From Bradyrhizobium sp. AZCC 1610 (GTDB lineage Bacteria > Pseudomonadota > Alphaproteobacteria > Rhizobiales > Xanthobacteraceae), in NCBI RefSeq assembly GCF_036924515.1, contig NZ_JAZHRR010000001.1:6171001-6235000 (forward strand): DNA of 64,000 bases. The letters are read 5' to 3'. The number at the start of each line of letters is the position of its first letter. The first letter of the stretch is position 1. Of the stretch, positions 40,813-50,991 are shown in pieces. The notes under the pieces were generated by a model. The model did not search any database, had not been told where the DNA came from, and worked only from the letters and a program-made list of their open reading frames with translations. A program made the translations under genes and the position numbers.

Positions 40813-41274
40813 CTACTTCTTCCGCGGGTCGTCGGCCGGATTCACATAAGTGATACCTTGCGGCCCCATGCCGTGAAGCTGAATGACAGTCTCTTCCGGG
40901 AAGAACGCGTAATGCGTCATGCCTTTGGCGACGTAGGAATAGCCGCCGACCGTTATCGTCTCGCCCTTGTTCTCGTCGAGCTTGTCGCCGGTGCCGATAT
41001 GGAAGGTGCCTGACAGTACGGTCACGTTCTCATCGTTCGGATGTGTATGGGCTTGTATCCTGAAGCCTTTGGGCACCTTCAGGCGAACGACGTACATGCC
41101 TTCCTTGGTCGGGTCGCCCTTGATCACTGTAAACTGGGCGCCGCTTCCATAGGCCGCCGGAGCTGTCCATTTCAGCGCCTCGGGCTGTACCGTTGCGTGA
41201 TGGTCGTCGGCGGCATCCGCAAATGTGGGGAGTGCGGCCACAGCCAGCCCAGCAAGAATAATGGATTTTCGCAT
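40813..41274 (-). CDS. Secreted cupin-domain protein
   Basis: The product is 153 aa. The signal peptide (MRKSIILAGLAVAALPTFAD, cleavage near ADAADD) is followed by a cupin beta-barrel at about 55-140: FRIQAHTHPNDENVTVLSGT provides the metal-ligand histidines and glutamate-like position, and GGYSYVAKGMTHYAFFPEET the second motif. AAAAGGAATCGTT precedes the ATG. Periplasmic cupins of this kind have no fixed function. Confidence 0.88.
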   Translation of the reverse strand: MRKSIILAGLAVAALPTFADAADDHHATVQPEALKWTAPAAYGSGAQFTVIKGDPTKEGMYVVRLKVPKGFRIQAHTHPNDENVTVLSGTFHIGTGDKLDENKGETITVGGYSYVAKGMTHYAFFPEETVIQLHGMGPQGITYVNPADDPRKK

Positions 41275-41356
41275 AACGATTCCTTTTGAAGTTGTGTCGC
41301 CGGGCAAGATGCAGGAATTGGCGACGGGTCGCGTCATCCGTTTAAAGGAGGTGCCG

Positions 41357-41506
41357 ATGATCGGATTCTACGGGCCTACCGTACTCGTCATCGGCGATAC
41401 ATTCACCCGCGGATTGATTGGAATTCGATTCAATATGAATTGGCTCAAAGCTGCGTGTGGACCAGATGGCAAGTTTCTGAACGTCTGGCCTGATCGAATC
41501 CTGTGA
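41357..41506 (+). CDS. Possible small protein, 49 aa
   Basis: AAAGGAGGTGCCG immediately before the ATG at 41357 is a near-perfect ribosome site. The product (MIGFYGPTVLVIGDTFTRGL, IGIRFNMNWLKAACGPDGKF) has a hydrophobic first half. No family is recognised. It is divergent from the cupin gene and lies between it and tRNA-Phe. The ribosome site is the main support. Confidence 0.42.
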   Translation: MIGFYGPTVLVIGDTFTRGLIGIRFNMNWLKAACGPDGKFLNVWPDRIL

Positions 41507-41737
41507 GCGACATCCCATCCCTGCGCGTAAGCGTGCGAAACGGCCTCCATTAATTCGCATACTTCGGCTTCTAAAAATTCATTCGCTGTCAGCCGGCCAC
41601 CGCGTCGCCTTGCGAATTTGGCGTGGCTCTTCTCGCCGAGAATGCGTTCGCTCGACGCGATGTGTCCACCTGCTGGCCAAAAGCGGGGATACAGATCAAA
41701 GACCTGGGCGATGAAATCGTTGAGGAAATTGAAGCAA

Positions 41738-41813
41738 TGGTGCCCAGGGGCGGGATCGAACCACCGACACTGCGATTTTCAGTCGCATGCTCTACCAACT
41801 GAGCTACCTGGGC
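41738..41813 (-). tRNA. tRNA-Phe (GAA)
   Basis: Read on the minus strand it starts GCCCAGGTAGCTCAGTTGGT and has the anticodon stem-loop TGCGA-CTGAAAA-TCGCA with anticodon GAA, the T arm GTCGGTGGTTCGATCCCGCC, acceptor CCTGGGC pairing the 5' end, and an encoded CCA (41738-41740). Its 3' end faces the accessory region at 33.6-41.7 kb. Confidence 0.97.
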
Positions 41814-41950
41814 ATACCCGCGAACCCAAAGGCCGGGCGAGCGGGCGGTTTATAGAGAGGTCGGAGGGCTGTGTCCACCCGCCTTCGCCTGCGGCTTCGG
41901 CGCGGCAGGCCCGGCTTCAGGGCTCTCGTCAAATTACTGGTAAACCTCGC

Positions 41951-42151
41951 CTATTCGGCGTCTTCGGGATCCGTGTCGCGGCCGGGGATGACGTACTTGC
42001 CCGATAGCCAGCGGTTCAGGTCGACATCCCGGCAGCGCGGGGAGCAGAACGGCGCCGTCGCCGGGTTGGCCGGCTTGCCGCATTCCGGGCAAGGCTTCGA
42101 CGGCGGCTTGGCGCCGCCAGAGCCCGCATCCTCAGGCGGCTTAGCTGGCAT
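41951..42151 (-). CDS. yacG: DNA gyrase inhibitor YacG
   Basis: The product is 66 aa. The zinc site is [20 protein letters not shown] followed by [19 protein letters not shown], with the four cysteines of YacG. It binds zinc and inhibits gyrase in E. coli. Its start overlaps the end of maf by 11 bp, giving a coupled maf-yacG pair, the usual order in Rhizobiales. Confidence 0.95.
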   Translation of the reverse strand: MPAKPPEDAGSGGAKPPSKPCPECGKPANPATAPFCSPRCRDVDLNRWLSGKYVIPGRDTDPEDAE

Positions 42152-42764
42152 TCAACCACCCGAATCGGATCGGGAAACCTTCGCCGCCCAACAGCGTGAC
42201 CGATTCGTAGAGCGGCAGGCCGACCACGTTGCTGTAGGAGCCGACCATCTTGACCACGAACGATCCGGCGATGCCCTGCACGGCGTAGCCGCCGGCTTTG
42301 CCGCGCCATTCGCCGGAGCCGATATAGGCCTGGATGTCGTCCTCGCTGAGCCGCTTGAAGCGCACGCGGGTTTCGATAAGGCGCTGGCGGAACGCCTCCT
42401 TCGGCGTCACCAGGCAGATCGCGGTGTAGACGCGGTGATTGCGTCCCGAGAGCAGCCGCAGGCACTGCGCGGCTTCGTCGACCAGATTGGCCTTCGGGAG
42501 GATACGGCGGCCGACCGCGACCACCGTATCGGCGGCGAGGATGAAAGAGCCGCGCAGCTCGTCGTCGAGCTGGACGGATTTCAGCGCGGCGTCAGCCTTG
42601 GCCCGCGCCAGACGATTGGCGCAGGCGCGCGGCAGCTCGCCCCGCTTCGGGGTTTCGTCGACATCGGCCGGGCGCAGCGCATCGGGCTCGATGCCGGCCT
42701 GGTTGAGCAGGCTGAGCCGTCGCGGCGAACCGGAAGCGAGAACGATTTTGGGACGGCCAAGCAT
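42141..42764 (-). CDS. maf: Maf-family nucleotide pyrophosphatase
   Basis: The product is 207 aa. It starts with the Maf motif [18 protein letters not shown], and contains [19 protein letters not shown] and [33 protein letters not shown]. Maf proteins hydrolyse non-canonical nucleoside triphosphates to prevent their incorporation. It is coupled to yacG downstream. In related genomes infA usually precedes it; here a repeat and an amidase do. Confidence 0.95.
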   Translation of the reverse strand: MLGRPKIVLASGSPRRLSLLNQAGIEPDALRPADVDETPKRGELPRACANRLARAKADAALKSVQLDDELRGSFILAADTVVAVGRRILPKANLVDEAAQCLRLLSGRNHRVYTAICLVTPKEAFRQRLIETRVRFKRLSEDDIQAYIGSGEWRGKAGGYAVQGIAGSFVVKMVGSYSNVVGLPLYESVTLLGGEGFPIRFGWLNAS

Positions 42765-42859
42765 GCGGGATGTGTCGGGGATTTAGGATTCGGATGGAAG
42801 CGCGCGCGGAACCTATCGGAAGGCACTCCATTCCACAACCGGGGAACAAGTGGTTGTTG

Positions 42860-43029
42860 AAGCTCCACTATCTCCGTCGCCCCTGCGGACGCAGGGGCCC
42901 ATAACCACAGGCCGTTGTCATGGGAATGACAAGACGACTGGCACTGCCTCGAATCGCTCGGCCGCGGCGCCGCGATGAGCGCAATTGCGCTCACGCTCGG
43001 GGTTCCTGCTTTTCGCAGGAACGACAGGA
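42860..43029. repeat. Palindromic intergenic repeat block
   Basis: It contains GTCGCCCCTGCGGACGCAGG near 42877, GGCCCATAACCACAGGCCGT, and a later GTTCCTGCTTTTCGCAGGAA hairpin (about 43002-43021). The type is common in Bradyrhizobium. It fills the gap between maf and the broken amidase. Confidence 0.5.
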
Positions 43030-43032
43030 GGC

Positions 43033-44444
43033 TCAGCGCACCGGGTCGATCGGCGTCGCGATGCCCAGGCGGGCCTCGATGGCCTCGGCCGCTTCCAGGC
43101 ACAAATCTTCGCGCAAACGCTGCCCGGTGATCAGCACACCGATCGGCAACCCCGTCGCCTCGTCACGCCCGGCCGGCACGCACGCCGACGGCAGCCCGAG
43201 CAGGTTGGCCGGGACCACCGGGCGCATCAGCTCCTTGGTCGCAGCCGATCCGGCCGGGGTCGCCGAATCGAAGCCATGCTCGAACGGCAATTGCGTCCAG
43301 GTCGGCGACAGCAGCAACGGCCGGTCGGCCATGAAGGTCGACCATGCGCGCGCAATGCCGTCGCGTTCGGCCATCAATTGCGACCATGACGCCGCGTCGG
43401 CCAAGGGCGGTATGTCCTGATTGAAGTTGTTCAGGAAGGTCATCGCCTCAGCGCCCATCATCGGCGACAACAACGCCAGCACCGAGCCGAAATCGCCCAT
43501 GATCAGGCGGCTCCAGCAGCCAGCCGCGTCGTCATAACGCGGCGGGCAGGCTTCTTCCACGACATAACCGGCATCAGTCAGCGCCTGCGCGGCACGCCGC
43601 ACCACAGCCGCTACCTTTGGATCGGTGCCGCCGCCGGGCGGCTCCGGCAGCACAGCCACGCGAACTGGCCGCGCCAATGCCGGCCCCTCGAACGGAGCAT
43701 CGATCGACCAGGGATCGCGCGGATGTGCGCCCATCAAGACACGCAGGCCGAGACGCACATCCGCCACGCGGCGGGCCATCGGCCCTGCACGTTCATCAAT
43801 TGCACCGCCAGCAACCGGTCTTCGGTCGGCACACAACCCGCATCGGGCACGCGGCCGGCGGATGGACGGATGGAGGCAATGCCGCAGGCGTTCACCGGAT
43901 TCCGCAGCGAGCCGCCGATGTCGTTGCCAAGGCCGATCGGGCTCATGCCGCTGGCCAGCGCCGCGGCCTCGCCGCCGCTCGAGCCGCCTGCGGTACGACC
44001 GGAATGCCAGGGATTTCGTGTCAGGCCGTGAAGCGAACTGTCGGTGTGCACGCGCAGCGCCATGTCAGGCAGATTGGTGCGGGCGATCGGTATGGCGCCG
44101 GCGGCGCGCATGCGTTCGACGACTGGCGCATCCACTGGGGCCACCGCATTGGCCAGCGCGGGCACGCCCCAGGTTGTGGGCAGGCCGGCCATGTCGATGT
44201 TTTCCTTCACCGTGAAAGGCACGCCGTGCAGCGGGCCAACGGTCTCGCCGGACGCCAGCCTCTGGTCGGCCAGGACTGCAGCAGCGCGGGCCTCGTCGGT
44301 CAGCACGCGCACCACGGCATTCAGCGCCGGGTTCACGGCATCGATACGCGCCAGATGGGCATCCACCACCTCCGCCGAACTCAGTTGCCGGCGTGCAATG
44401 CGCTGCGCCAGCTCAGTGGCCGGGAGTTGCCAGATCTCGCTCAT
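43033..44444 (-). pseudogene. Amidase (amidase-signature family), broken by one frameshift
   Basis: The start ATG at 44444 follows TTGGAGTACGCG. The first part holds the signature: FTVKENIDMAGLPTTWGVPA with the catalytic Lys, GRTAGGSSGGEAAALASGMS and GLGNDIGGSLRNPVNA with the cis-Ser and nucleophile. After LLAVQLMNVQG the frame must shift to continue PMARRVADVRLGLRVLMGAH to the stop at 43033. The shift lies at about 43781-43785, in GGGCC, where one C seems missing. Joined, the protein would be about 470 aa, the usual length. Either a true frameshift or a base error in a GC run. Substrate unknown. Confidence 0.85.
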
Positions 44445-44570
44445 CGCGTACTCCAACATGACATGCGCAACGAAGTCGCGCGACGCTCCCGCCCATCGGT
44501 CAGAGTAGTACCGCACCTGTGCGATGTCGACGCCGCGGACCAGCGGTCACCCGCTCGCCGCGCCCCACCT

Positions 44571-44735
44571 TGAGTCTCGTGTCCCGGACGCGGCGCGGCA
44601 CGCAGTGACGCGACGCAGAGCCGGGACCTGCCGCATCGCATGGACCCCGGATCAGCAGCGCACCGCCGGAGTCGCGCAAAGCGCGATCCCGGTCGCGCTG
44701 CGCAGCGTCCGGGGAACGCCAGTCGCCAGCGGCGT
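44571..44735. repeat. Palindromic intergenic repeat block
   Basis: It contains GTCCCGGACGCGGCGCGGCA, then GCAGAGCCGGGACC, GGACCCCGGATCAGCAGCGC and GCGCAGCGTCCGGGGAACGC, which pair imperfectly. The type is common in Bradyrhizobium. It separates the amidase remnant from the phosphatase gene. Confidence 0.5.
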
Positions 44736-44736
44736 G

Positions 44737-45201
44737 CTAGCCGCTCGCCGCGCCGGCCTTGGCAAACCGCCGGCGGATGCGCATCGACAGCCCGTCGCAG
44801 ACTTCGCGATAGGCGGCAAGCTTCTGCTCGCGATTGCCTTCGGCGCCGGTCGGATCTGATGTCGGCCAGTATTCGACATCGGCGGCCATGGTGCGCGTCA
44901 GCTCCAGCGCCTTGTGATGGGCTTCCGGCGACAGCGTGATGATGAGGTCGAAATTGAGCCCTTCCCAATCCTCGAGCTCCTCGAACGTCGTGGGCTTGTG
45001 GCCTGAAATATCCTGGCCGAGTTCGGCCATCACGGCGACCGCGAACGGATCGAGCTCGCCCTTCTTGACGCCGGCGGATTTTACGTAGAGCGCCTGCGGG
45101 AACATCTGCTGCAGCAGGCTTGCCGCCATCGGCGAACGCACGCTGTTGAGGCCGCATGCGAACAGCACGGCCTGCGGATTGCGCGCGCGGGGCGCATCCA
45201 T
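44737..45201 (-). CDS. Low-molecular-weight protein-tyrosine-phosphatase/arsenate reductase-like protein
   Basis: The product is 154 aa. The P-loop is FACGLNSVRSPMA (Cys16, Arg22, Ser23), and the later aspartate is in WPTSDPTG. This matches the LMW phosphatase fold shared by tyrosine phosphatases and ArsC. In this conserved block (UPF0262 upstream, infA/maf downstream) its physiological substrate is not known. It belongs to the hisD-UPF0262 transcript direction. Confidence 0.9.
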   Translation of the reverse strand: MDAPRARNPQAVLFACGLNSVRSPMAASLLQQMFPQALYVKSAGVKKGELDPFAVAVMAELGQDISGHKPTTFEELEDWEGLNFDLIITLSPEAHHKALELTRTMAADVEYWPTSDPTGAEGNREQKLAAYREVCDGLSMRIRRRFAKAGAASG

Positions 45202-45276
45202 GCGGTCAGGCTTCTCTTGTGCGGGCCGTGACCCTTTCGGCGAACCGGCCTTTCGAGGTCATGCTTTCTTGTTCAC

Positions 45277-45321
45277 GCATGACCTGATCCGAAAACCGCT
45301 TCGCACTTTTCGGCGTCATGC
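45277..45321. repeat. Palindromic repeat of the GCATGAC...GTCATGC type
   Basis: GCATGAC (45277-45283) and GTCATGC (45315-45321) flank CTGATCCGAAAACCGCTTCG, the core of a well-known rhizobial intergenic repeat. It overlaps the stop codon of the UPF0262 gene by a few bases. A relative lies at 58543-58610. Confidence 0.65.
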
Positions 45322-45819
45322 GTCCTGCCCCTTCCAGTGCAGGACGCAGATCAGCGTGAACAGGCGGCGCGCGGTTTCGAAATCGATCCGCACCTTGCCT
45401 TTCAGCCGTTCCTGCAGCGTGCGCGAGCCTTCGTCATGGATGCCGCGGCGGCCCATGTCGATCGCCTCGATCTTGTCGGTCGTGGCGGTGCGGATCGCCT
45501 GGTAGTAGCTGTCGCAGATCATGAAATAGTCCTTCACGATCCGCCGGAACGGCGTCAGCGACAACAGATGCGCCACCACCGGTGCGCCGTCCTCGCGGCG
45601 GATGTCGAACATCAGCCGGTTGCCAGTGATGGCGAGGTGCAGCGTGAACGGGCCCTCGCCCGCCCCTTCCGGCGCGAACAGGTTCTGCTCGATCAGATCG
45701 TAGATCGCAATCGCGCGCTCATGCTCGATATCGGGCCCGGACCGCCCGATCGATTCCTCGTCGAGCGTCACCGCGACGATGCGGCTGTGCTGGTCATCGT
45801 CTGGTGGCGGCTTGTTCAT
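45316..45819 (-). CDS. UPF0262 family protein
   Basis: The product is 167 aa. [60 protein letters not shown] and [20 protein letters not shown] match UPF0262, found almost only in alphaproteobacteria next to hisD. The ATG overlaps the hisD stop (ATGA), so translation is coupled. Function unknown. Confidence 0.95.
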   Translation of the reverse strand: MNKPPPDDDQHSRIVAVTLDEESIGRSGPDIEHERAIAIYDLIEQNLFAPEGAGEGPFTLHLAITGNRLMFDIRREDGAPVVAHLLSLTPFRRIVKDYFMICDSYYQAIRTATTDKIEAIDMGRRGIHDEGSRTLQERLKGKVRIDFETARRLFTLICVLHWKGQDA

Positions 45820-47111
45820 GGCAAATTGAGGCGCAGTCCGACCGAGCGTGAATGGGCGTCTAAACCCTCGGCCTTGCCCAAGGTCATCGCGGCAGGCCCC
45901 AGCGCGCGCAACTGGTCCGGCCCGCATTTGAGAATCGAGGTGCGCTTCATGAAGTCTAGCACGCCGAGCCCTGACGAAAACCGCGCCGAACGCGCCGTCG
46001 GCAGCACATGATTGGAGCCGCCGACGTAATCGCCGATCGCCTCCGGTGTATGGGGCCCGAGAAAGATCGCGCCGGCGTTGCGGACCTTGGCTGACAAGCC
46101 TTCCGCATCCGCGGTCATGATTTCCAGATGTTCGGCGGCGATCGCATTCGCAAGCTCCACCGCCTGGTCGAGGTGGCCGACCATGATGATGGCGCCGAAA
46201 TCGTTCCACGAGGCCCGCGCGATCTCGGCGCGGGGCAGCGTCGCCAGTTGCGATTCCACCGCACGCTCGACGTCCGCGGCCAAGCCTGCGCTGTCCGTGA
46301 TCAGGATCGACTGCGCGCTCGCATCATGCTCGGCCTGCGCCAACAGATCGGCGGCGATCCAGCCGGCGTTTCCCGTATCATCGGCAATGACGAGCACTTC
46401 CGAGGGGCCTGCGATCATGTCGATGCCGACCTTGCCGAACACCTGCCGCTTGGCGGCGGCGACATAGGCATTGCCCGGACCGACGATCTTGGCGACCGGC
46501 GCGATCGTCGCCGTGCCGTAGGCCAGCGCCGCCACCGCCTGCGCGCCGCCGACGCGATAGATCTCGGACACGCCGCCAAGGTGTGCCGCCGCCAGCACCA
46601 GCGGATTGAGCTTGCCGTCGGGCGACGGCACCACCATGACCAGCCGCGGCACGCCGGCAACCCGGGCCGGCACCGCATTCATCAGCACGGAAGACGGATA
46701 GGCGGCGGTGCCGCCGGGCACGTAGAGGCCGACCGCATCGACCGCGCTCCAGCGCCAGCCGAGTTCGACGCCCAGCGCATCGGTGAAGCGCTCGTCCCTC
46801 GGCAACTGGCGGCGGTGGAACAATTCGATCCGGTCGCGGGCGAATTTCAGCGCGTCGAGCGTCGCGGCGTCGCAAGCCCCCACCGCGGCATCGATCTCGG
46901 CCGCGGTCACGCGCAGGCCGGAGGCCGCGAGCTCGAGCCGGTCGAATTTCTTCGTTGCCTCGAGCAGGGCCGCGTCGCCGCGCGCGGCCACGTCATCGAC
47001 GATGGCGCGGGTGGCGCGCTCGACATCGGCCGAAACCTCGCGTTTGGCGGCGAGGAATTGCTTGAAGCGTGGGTCGAAATCGGCGCTGCTGGTATCCAGG
47101 CGAACGGGCAT
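45816..47111 (-). CDS. hisD: Histidinol dehydrogenase
   Basis: The product is 431 aa, the standard length. HisD makes the last two oxidations of histidine synthesis, L-histidinol to L-histidine with NAD and zinc. Family segments are clear: [60 protein letters not shown] (with [14 protein letters not shown] holding zinc ligands), [20 protein letters not shown] and [10 protein letters not shown]. The stop overlaps the start of UPF0262. The 230 bp upstream, toward DUF2948, hold repeat-like DNA. Confidence 0.97.
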   Translation of the reverse strand: MPVRLDTSSADFDPRFKQFLAAKREVSADVERATRAIVDDVAARGDAALLEATKKFDRLELAASGLRVTAAEIDAAVGACDAATLDALKFARDRIELFHRRQLPRDERFTDALGVELGWRWSAVDAVGLYVPGGTAAYPSSVLMNAVPARVAGVPRLVMVVPSPDGKLNPLVLAAAHLGGVSEIYRVGGAQAVAALAYGTATIAPVAKIVGPGNAYVAAAKRQVFGKVGIDMIAGPSEVLVIADDTGNAGWIAADLLAQAEHDASAQSILITDSAGLAADVERAVESQLATLPRAEIARASWNDFGAIIMVGHLDQAVELANAIAAEHLEIMTADAEGLSAKVRNAGAIFLGPHTPEAIGDYVGGSNHVLPTARSARFSSGLGVLDFMKRTSILKCGPDQLRALGPAAMTLGKAEGLDAHSRSVGLRLNLP

Positions 47112-47343
47112 GGTGGCTTTCTGAGAGACAGCGAAGACCCCTGCTCAATGGCGCGGCGGCCAAGGGCCGTCAACCCTTGCTCACCCGGAAATAGGGGGGG
47201 AAGGGCGGGCTGAGCCACCGAGTCGCGCGAATGCACGCCCGATGACAGGATCCGCGAGCCCACCATAATGGCTCTCCCGGCGTGAAGATGGTGGGCACGG
47301 CGCGAAGCGTCTTTGGTCTTTGCCCCACCCTACGGCACCGGAA

Positions 47344-47799
47344 TCACCCCTGCGGCCCCAGCGGGGCGATGGCGAGGTCGCTGGTGCCGAGGTCCTCGGT
47401 GCCGAGGTCGGTCAGCTCGCATTCCAGGCATTCGACGTCCAGCCGCAGCGCCTCGCCATGGCTGAACAGCAGCAGCGCGCTGCCGCCCGGGGCCTCGCCG
47501 GGATGGAATTCGATCCCGACCAGTTCCAGCACCGCTCTCGGCTGCGCCAGATCGATGTTGCGCGACTTGCAGGCCAAAACGCGGTCGAAGCGCAGTGCCG
47601 CGATCGAACGCCGCGGCTCGGTTCCGCCGGACAGCGTCTGCTCCCAGTCCAGCCGGTCGATGCCGACCACCAGCCGCTTTTCATCCTGCCGCCAGACGAT
47701 GTCGGACGCCTGGACGCGGGCGTCCTGCACGTGGGCCGATATGACGGCGAGATCGTCGGCGTCGAGCGCAATCAGTTTGAGTGGATCGGGCGCCGGCAT
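47344..47799 (-). CDS. DUF2948 family protein
   Basis: The product is 151 aa. LKLIALDADDLAVISAHVQD, DIVWRQDEKRLVVGIDRLDW and RFDRVLACKSRNIDLAQPRA match DUF2948, an alphaproteobacterial family placed between murA and hisD. The C-terminal LLLFSHGEALRLDVECLECE is also typical. Function unknown. It lies 83 bp after murA in the same direction. Confidence 0.92.
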   Translation of the reverse strand: MPAPDPLKLIALDADDLAVISAHVQDARVQASDIVWRQDEKRLVVGIDRLDWEQTLSGGTEPRRSIAALRFDRVLACKSRNIDLAQPRAVLELVGIEFHPGEAPGGSALLLFSHGEALRLDVECLECELTDLGTEDLGTSDLAIAPLGPQG

Positions 47800-47882
47800 A
47801 AGTTCCTCGATAGTCCTCTATTTTTGGTTTGACGCGTTTTCTTCCCGCGAACCGGGCTCCACTTCGCTGGAAAACGCTCTAA

Positions 47883-49172
47883 CTAATCGCTGATGCGCTG
47901 GATCGACGCGCCGCAGCCTGAGAGTTTTTCCTCAAGCCGTTCGAAACCGCGGTCCAGGTGATAGATGCGGTTGACCATGGTTTCACCCTCGGCGGCAAGC
48001 CCCGCGATGACCAGCGACACCGAGGCGCGCAGGTCCGTCGCCATCACGGGCGCGCCGCGCAGCCTGGCGATGCCGTCGATGGTCGCGGTCTCGCCGTCAA
48101 GTGATATACGCGCGCCGAACCGCGCCAGTTCCTGGACATGCATGAAACGGTTCTCGAAGATCGTCTCGGTGATCTGCGAGGAACCGCCGGCGCAGGCCAT
48201 CAGCGCCATCAATTGCGCCTGCAGGTCGGTCGGAAAGCCCGGGAACGGCGCGGTCGAGACCGACACCGGCCGGATCCCGGCGCTGTTCCTGGCCACCCGG
48301 ATGCCGTCATTGTTGACGGTGATGTCGGCGCCGGCTAGCGCCAGCACGTCGAGCGCCGACTGCAGCAATTCGGGACGCGCGCCGGAAAGCTGCACGTCGC
48401 CGCCGGTCATGGCGACCGCCATCGCATAGGTGCCGGCCTCGATTCGATCAGGCAACACGGTATGCCGGGCGCCATGAAGCTTCTCGACGCCCTCGACCAC
48501 GATCCGCGGCGTGCCGGCGCCTGTGATGCGCGCGCCCATCTTGTTCAGGCAATCGGCCACATCTGCGATTTCAGGTTCGCAGGCGGCGTTGGTGATAACG
48601 GTCGCGCCCTTCGCCAGCGTCGCCGCCATCAGCGCGACATGGGTGCCGCTCACCGTCACCTTGGGGAAATCGATTCCAGCACCGCGCAGGCCGCCGGGCG
48701 CTTTGGCGACCACATAACCGCCGTCGATGGTGAGTTCGGCGCCGAGCTTTTCCAGCGCCATGATCAACAGATCGACCGGCCGCGTGCCGATCGCGCAGCC
48801 GCCCGGCAGCGAAACTTTTGCTTCGTGCATCCGCGCCAACAGCGGCGCAATCACCCAGAAGCTGGCACGCATCCGCGACACCAGATCGTAGGGCGCGGTC
48901 GTATCGATGATGTTGGCTGCCGAAATGTGCAGGGTCTGGCCCTGATATTCGCGGTCGCCGGGCCGCTTGCCCGCGGACATGATATCGACGCCGTGATTGC
49001 CCAAGATGCGTTGCAACTGCGCGACGTCGGCGAGCCGCGGCACGTTGTCGAGGACAAGCGTTTCCTCGGTCAGGAGCGCTGCGATCATCAGCGGCAGCGC
49101 GGCGTTCTTCGCGCCCGAAATCGCAATGGTGCCGTTGAGCGGGTTGCCGCCGACAATACGAATGCGGTCCAT
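47883..49172 (-). CDS. murA: UDP-N-acetylglucosamine 1-carboxyvinyltransferase
   Basis: The product is 429 aa. MurA adds enolpyruvate from PEP to UDP-GlcNAc, the first committed step of peptidoglycan synthesis. The N-terminal [20 protein letters not shown] holds Lys22, and the active-site loop [16 protein letters not shown] holds Cys126, the fosfomycin target. [20 protein letters not shown] and [15 protein letters not shown] are also typical. The ATG at 49172 has GGGAGGG upstream; the frame is open to 49196. First gene of the block running to yacG. Confidence 0.97.
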   Translation of the reverse strand: MDRIRIVGGNPLNGTIAISGAKNAALPLMIAALLTEETLVLDNVPRLADVAQLQRILGNHGVDIMSAGKRPGDREYQGQTLHISAANIIDTTAPYDLVSRMRASFWVIAPLLARMHEAKVSLPGGCAIGTRPVDLLIMALEKLGAELTIDGGYVVAKAPGGLRGAGIDFPKVTVSGTHVALMAATLAKGATVITNAACEPEIADVADCLNKMGARITGAGTPRIVVEGVEKLHGARHTVLPDRIEAGTYAMAVAMTGGDVQLSGARPELLQSALDVLALAGADITVNNDGIRVARNSAGIRPVSVSTAPFPGFPTDLQAQLMALMACAGGSSQITETIFENRFMHVQELARFGARISLDGETATIDGIARLRGAPVMATDLRASVSLVIAGLAAEGETMVNRIYHLDRGFERLEEKLSGCGASIQRISD

Positions 49173-49270
49173 GCCACCCTCCCTTGCGATGCGCAATTTA
49201 TTGAACGCCTCACCGCAGAAGCCGCGACATTTGCGGCGATTTGATGGGGTCCAGACTCAACACAGCCGGT

Positions 49271-49392
49271 CATTCCGGGGCGCGCGAAGCGCGAGCCCGG
49301 AACCCATTTCACACCAACGTTGCGGTCCGATGGATTCTCCGATGTGCAATTGCACATCGAAGTTCAGCCCTGCGGGCTGCCCCGGAATGACG
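49271..49392. repeat. Palindromic intergenic repeat
   Basis: It begins CATTCCGGGGCGCGCGAAGC and ends CCCCGGAATGACG. An inner pair GATGTGCAATTGCACATCG-type hairpin lies near 49341-49359. Related in type to 62561-62602. Confidence 0.6.
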
Positions 49393-49430
49393 ATCCATTG
49401 TTCGCGCTGCTCGCGCCGAACAGGATCAGC

Positions 49431-50255
49431 TCATGATTTAATGAACGCGAGCAGGTCGGCGTTGATGGTGGCGGCTTCCGTGGTGGGCATGCCGTGCGGA
49501 AAACCCTTGTAGGTCTTCAGCGTGCCGTTCCTCAGAAGCTTCGCTGACAACGGCGCGGAGTCTTCGTACGGCACGATCTGGTCGTCGTCGCCATGCATCA
49601 CCAGCACCGGCACGGTGATCTTCTTGAGGTCTTCGGTGAAGTCGGTCTGCGAGAAGGCGACGATCCCATCGTAATGCGCCTTGGCGCCGCCCATCATGCC
49701 CTGACGCCACCAGTTCTGGATGATCGCTTCCGAAGGCTTGGCGCCCGGCCGGTTGTAGCCATAGAACGGACCCGACGGCAGCGCGCGATAGAATTCCGAG
49801 CGGTTGGCGGCAAGCTGCGCCTGCAGGTCGTCGAACACCGATTTGGGCAAGCCGCCGGGATTAGCCGGCGTCTGCACCATCAGCGGCGGCACCGCGCTGA
49901 GGATCGCCGCTTTCGCGACCCGGCTCTCGCCGTGGCGGGCGATATAATGCACCACCTCGCCGCCGCCGGTGGAATGGCCGACGTGAACGGCGTTCTTCAG
50001 ATCGAGATGGGCGGTCAGCGCCGCGAGGTCGTCGGCATAATGATCCATGTCGTGGCCGTCGGCCACCTGGCTGGAGCGGCCGTGGCCGCGGCGGTCATGG
50101 GCGATGACCCGAAAACCGTTGTTCGCGAAGAACAGCATCTGCGTGTCCCAGTCGTCTGATGACAGCGGCCAGCCATGACTGAACACGATGGGCTGACCCT
50201 TACCCCAGTCCTTGTAGAATATCTCGACGCCGTCTTTGGTCGTGATGGTGGGCAC
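49431..50255 (-). CDS. Alpha/beta hydrolase, non-haem chloroperoxidase-like
   Basis: The product is 274 aa from a GTG at 50255, with GAGGAGAAT 4 bp upstream. Segments typical of the family: [34 protein letters not shown], the nucleophile elbow [10 protein letters not shown], the acid in [13 protein letters not shown] and the base in [10 protein letters not shown]. Cofactor-free haloperoxidases and esterases share these. The physiological reaction is probably ester hydrolysis. It lies 51 bp after a membrane protein gene in the same direction. Confidence 0.93.
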   Translation of the reverse strand: MPTITTKDGVEIFYKDWGKGQPIVFSHGWPLSSDDWDTQMLFFANNGFRVIAHDRRGHGRSSQVADGHDMDHYADDLAALTAHLDLKNAVHVGHSTGGGEVVHYIARHGESRVAKAAILSAVPPLMVQTPANPGGLPKSVFDDLQAQLAANRSEFYRALPSGPFYGYNRPGAKPSEAIIQNWWRQGMMGGAKAHYDGIVAFSQTDFTEDLKKITVPVLVMHGDDDQIVPYEDSAPLSAKLLRNGTLKTYKGFPHGMPTTEAATINADLLAFIKS

Positions 50256-50306
50256 GGGAATTCTCCTCTTGCTTGGTTGCAGTCAACGGCATGCGGTGAG
50301 GTTCGG

Positions 50307-50807
50307 TCACGCGGGGCGAAAGCGCCGCCACACGCCGATGATCATGACAGCGAAAAACACCAGTACGATGCCCTGGGCTACCGCGAATAACGGCCCGGCG
50401 GGCGGGTTGTCCGGCGCCAGCGCCGTCAGCGCCGGCACCTTCAGGAAGCTCTGAACCACCAGCACGAACACATTGAGATAAAGCGAGGCCAAGGCGGTCA
50501 GCACATAAATCCAGCGCCACGCGCCGGCGAGCTTCATGCCGTACAGCGCGATGCAGGCGATGGTGAGCAGGATCAATGAGATGATGCCGAACAGGTGCGA
50601 CGGCAGCAGCTTTTCGAACAAGAAAGGCGGAATTACAAAGCCTGTGGCGCTGGTCAGGATGGTGAACAGCAGGAAGATCGCGGTGAGGCCGGGCTGAGAC
50701 CTCGAGCCGAGCATTCCGAACATCACGATCAGGCCAGCGACAATGGCAATCAGGCTGATGACCACATGGACCATCACGAACGTCGCCACACTCATACCCA
50801 GTATCAT
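50307..50807 (-). CDS. Four- to five-helix membrane protein, function unknown
   Basis: The product is 166 aa with hydrophobic segments at about 5-30, 40-62, 70-90, 95-118 and 140-160. The start has AAGGGGGCG upstream. Segments such as TSATGFVIPPFLFEKLLPSH and YGMKLAGAWRWIYVLTALAS are recognisable in a set of unnamed bacterial proteins, but no function is known. It is probably cotranscribed with the chloroperoxidase-like hydrolase. Confidence 0.82.
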   Translation of the reverse strand: MILGMSVATFVMVHVVISLIAIVAGLIVMFGMLGSRSQPGLTAIFLLFTILTSATGFVIPPFLFEKLLPSHLFGIISLILLTIACIALYGMKLAGAWRWIYVLTALASLYLNVFVLVVQSFLKVPALTALAPDNPPAGPLFAVAQGIVLVFFAVMIIGVWRRFRPA

Positions 50808-50991
50808 GATGCGCCCCCTTCGTTGGAAACTTTCTAAAGGTTACGACGCGGCACAAAAAGTTTCCACACGCATCGCGTGCGGCGTCGGCAATGCAGGCAT
50901 GTGCGTGAATGAAGACACATCAACGAAAGTTGTATGATGCACGAAATATTTGCACGGCCGCCACAAATGGCAGCAAAGCTTCGGTCGAATT

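Noticed and set aside
41589..41798. A 69-codon frame reading VEHATENRSVGGSIPPLGT
   Set aside because: It is the translated shadow of tRNA-Phe, a frequent false gene call.
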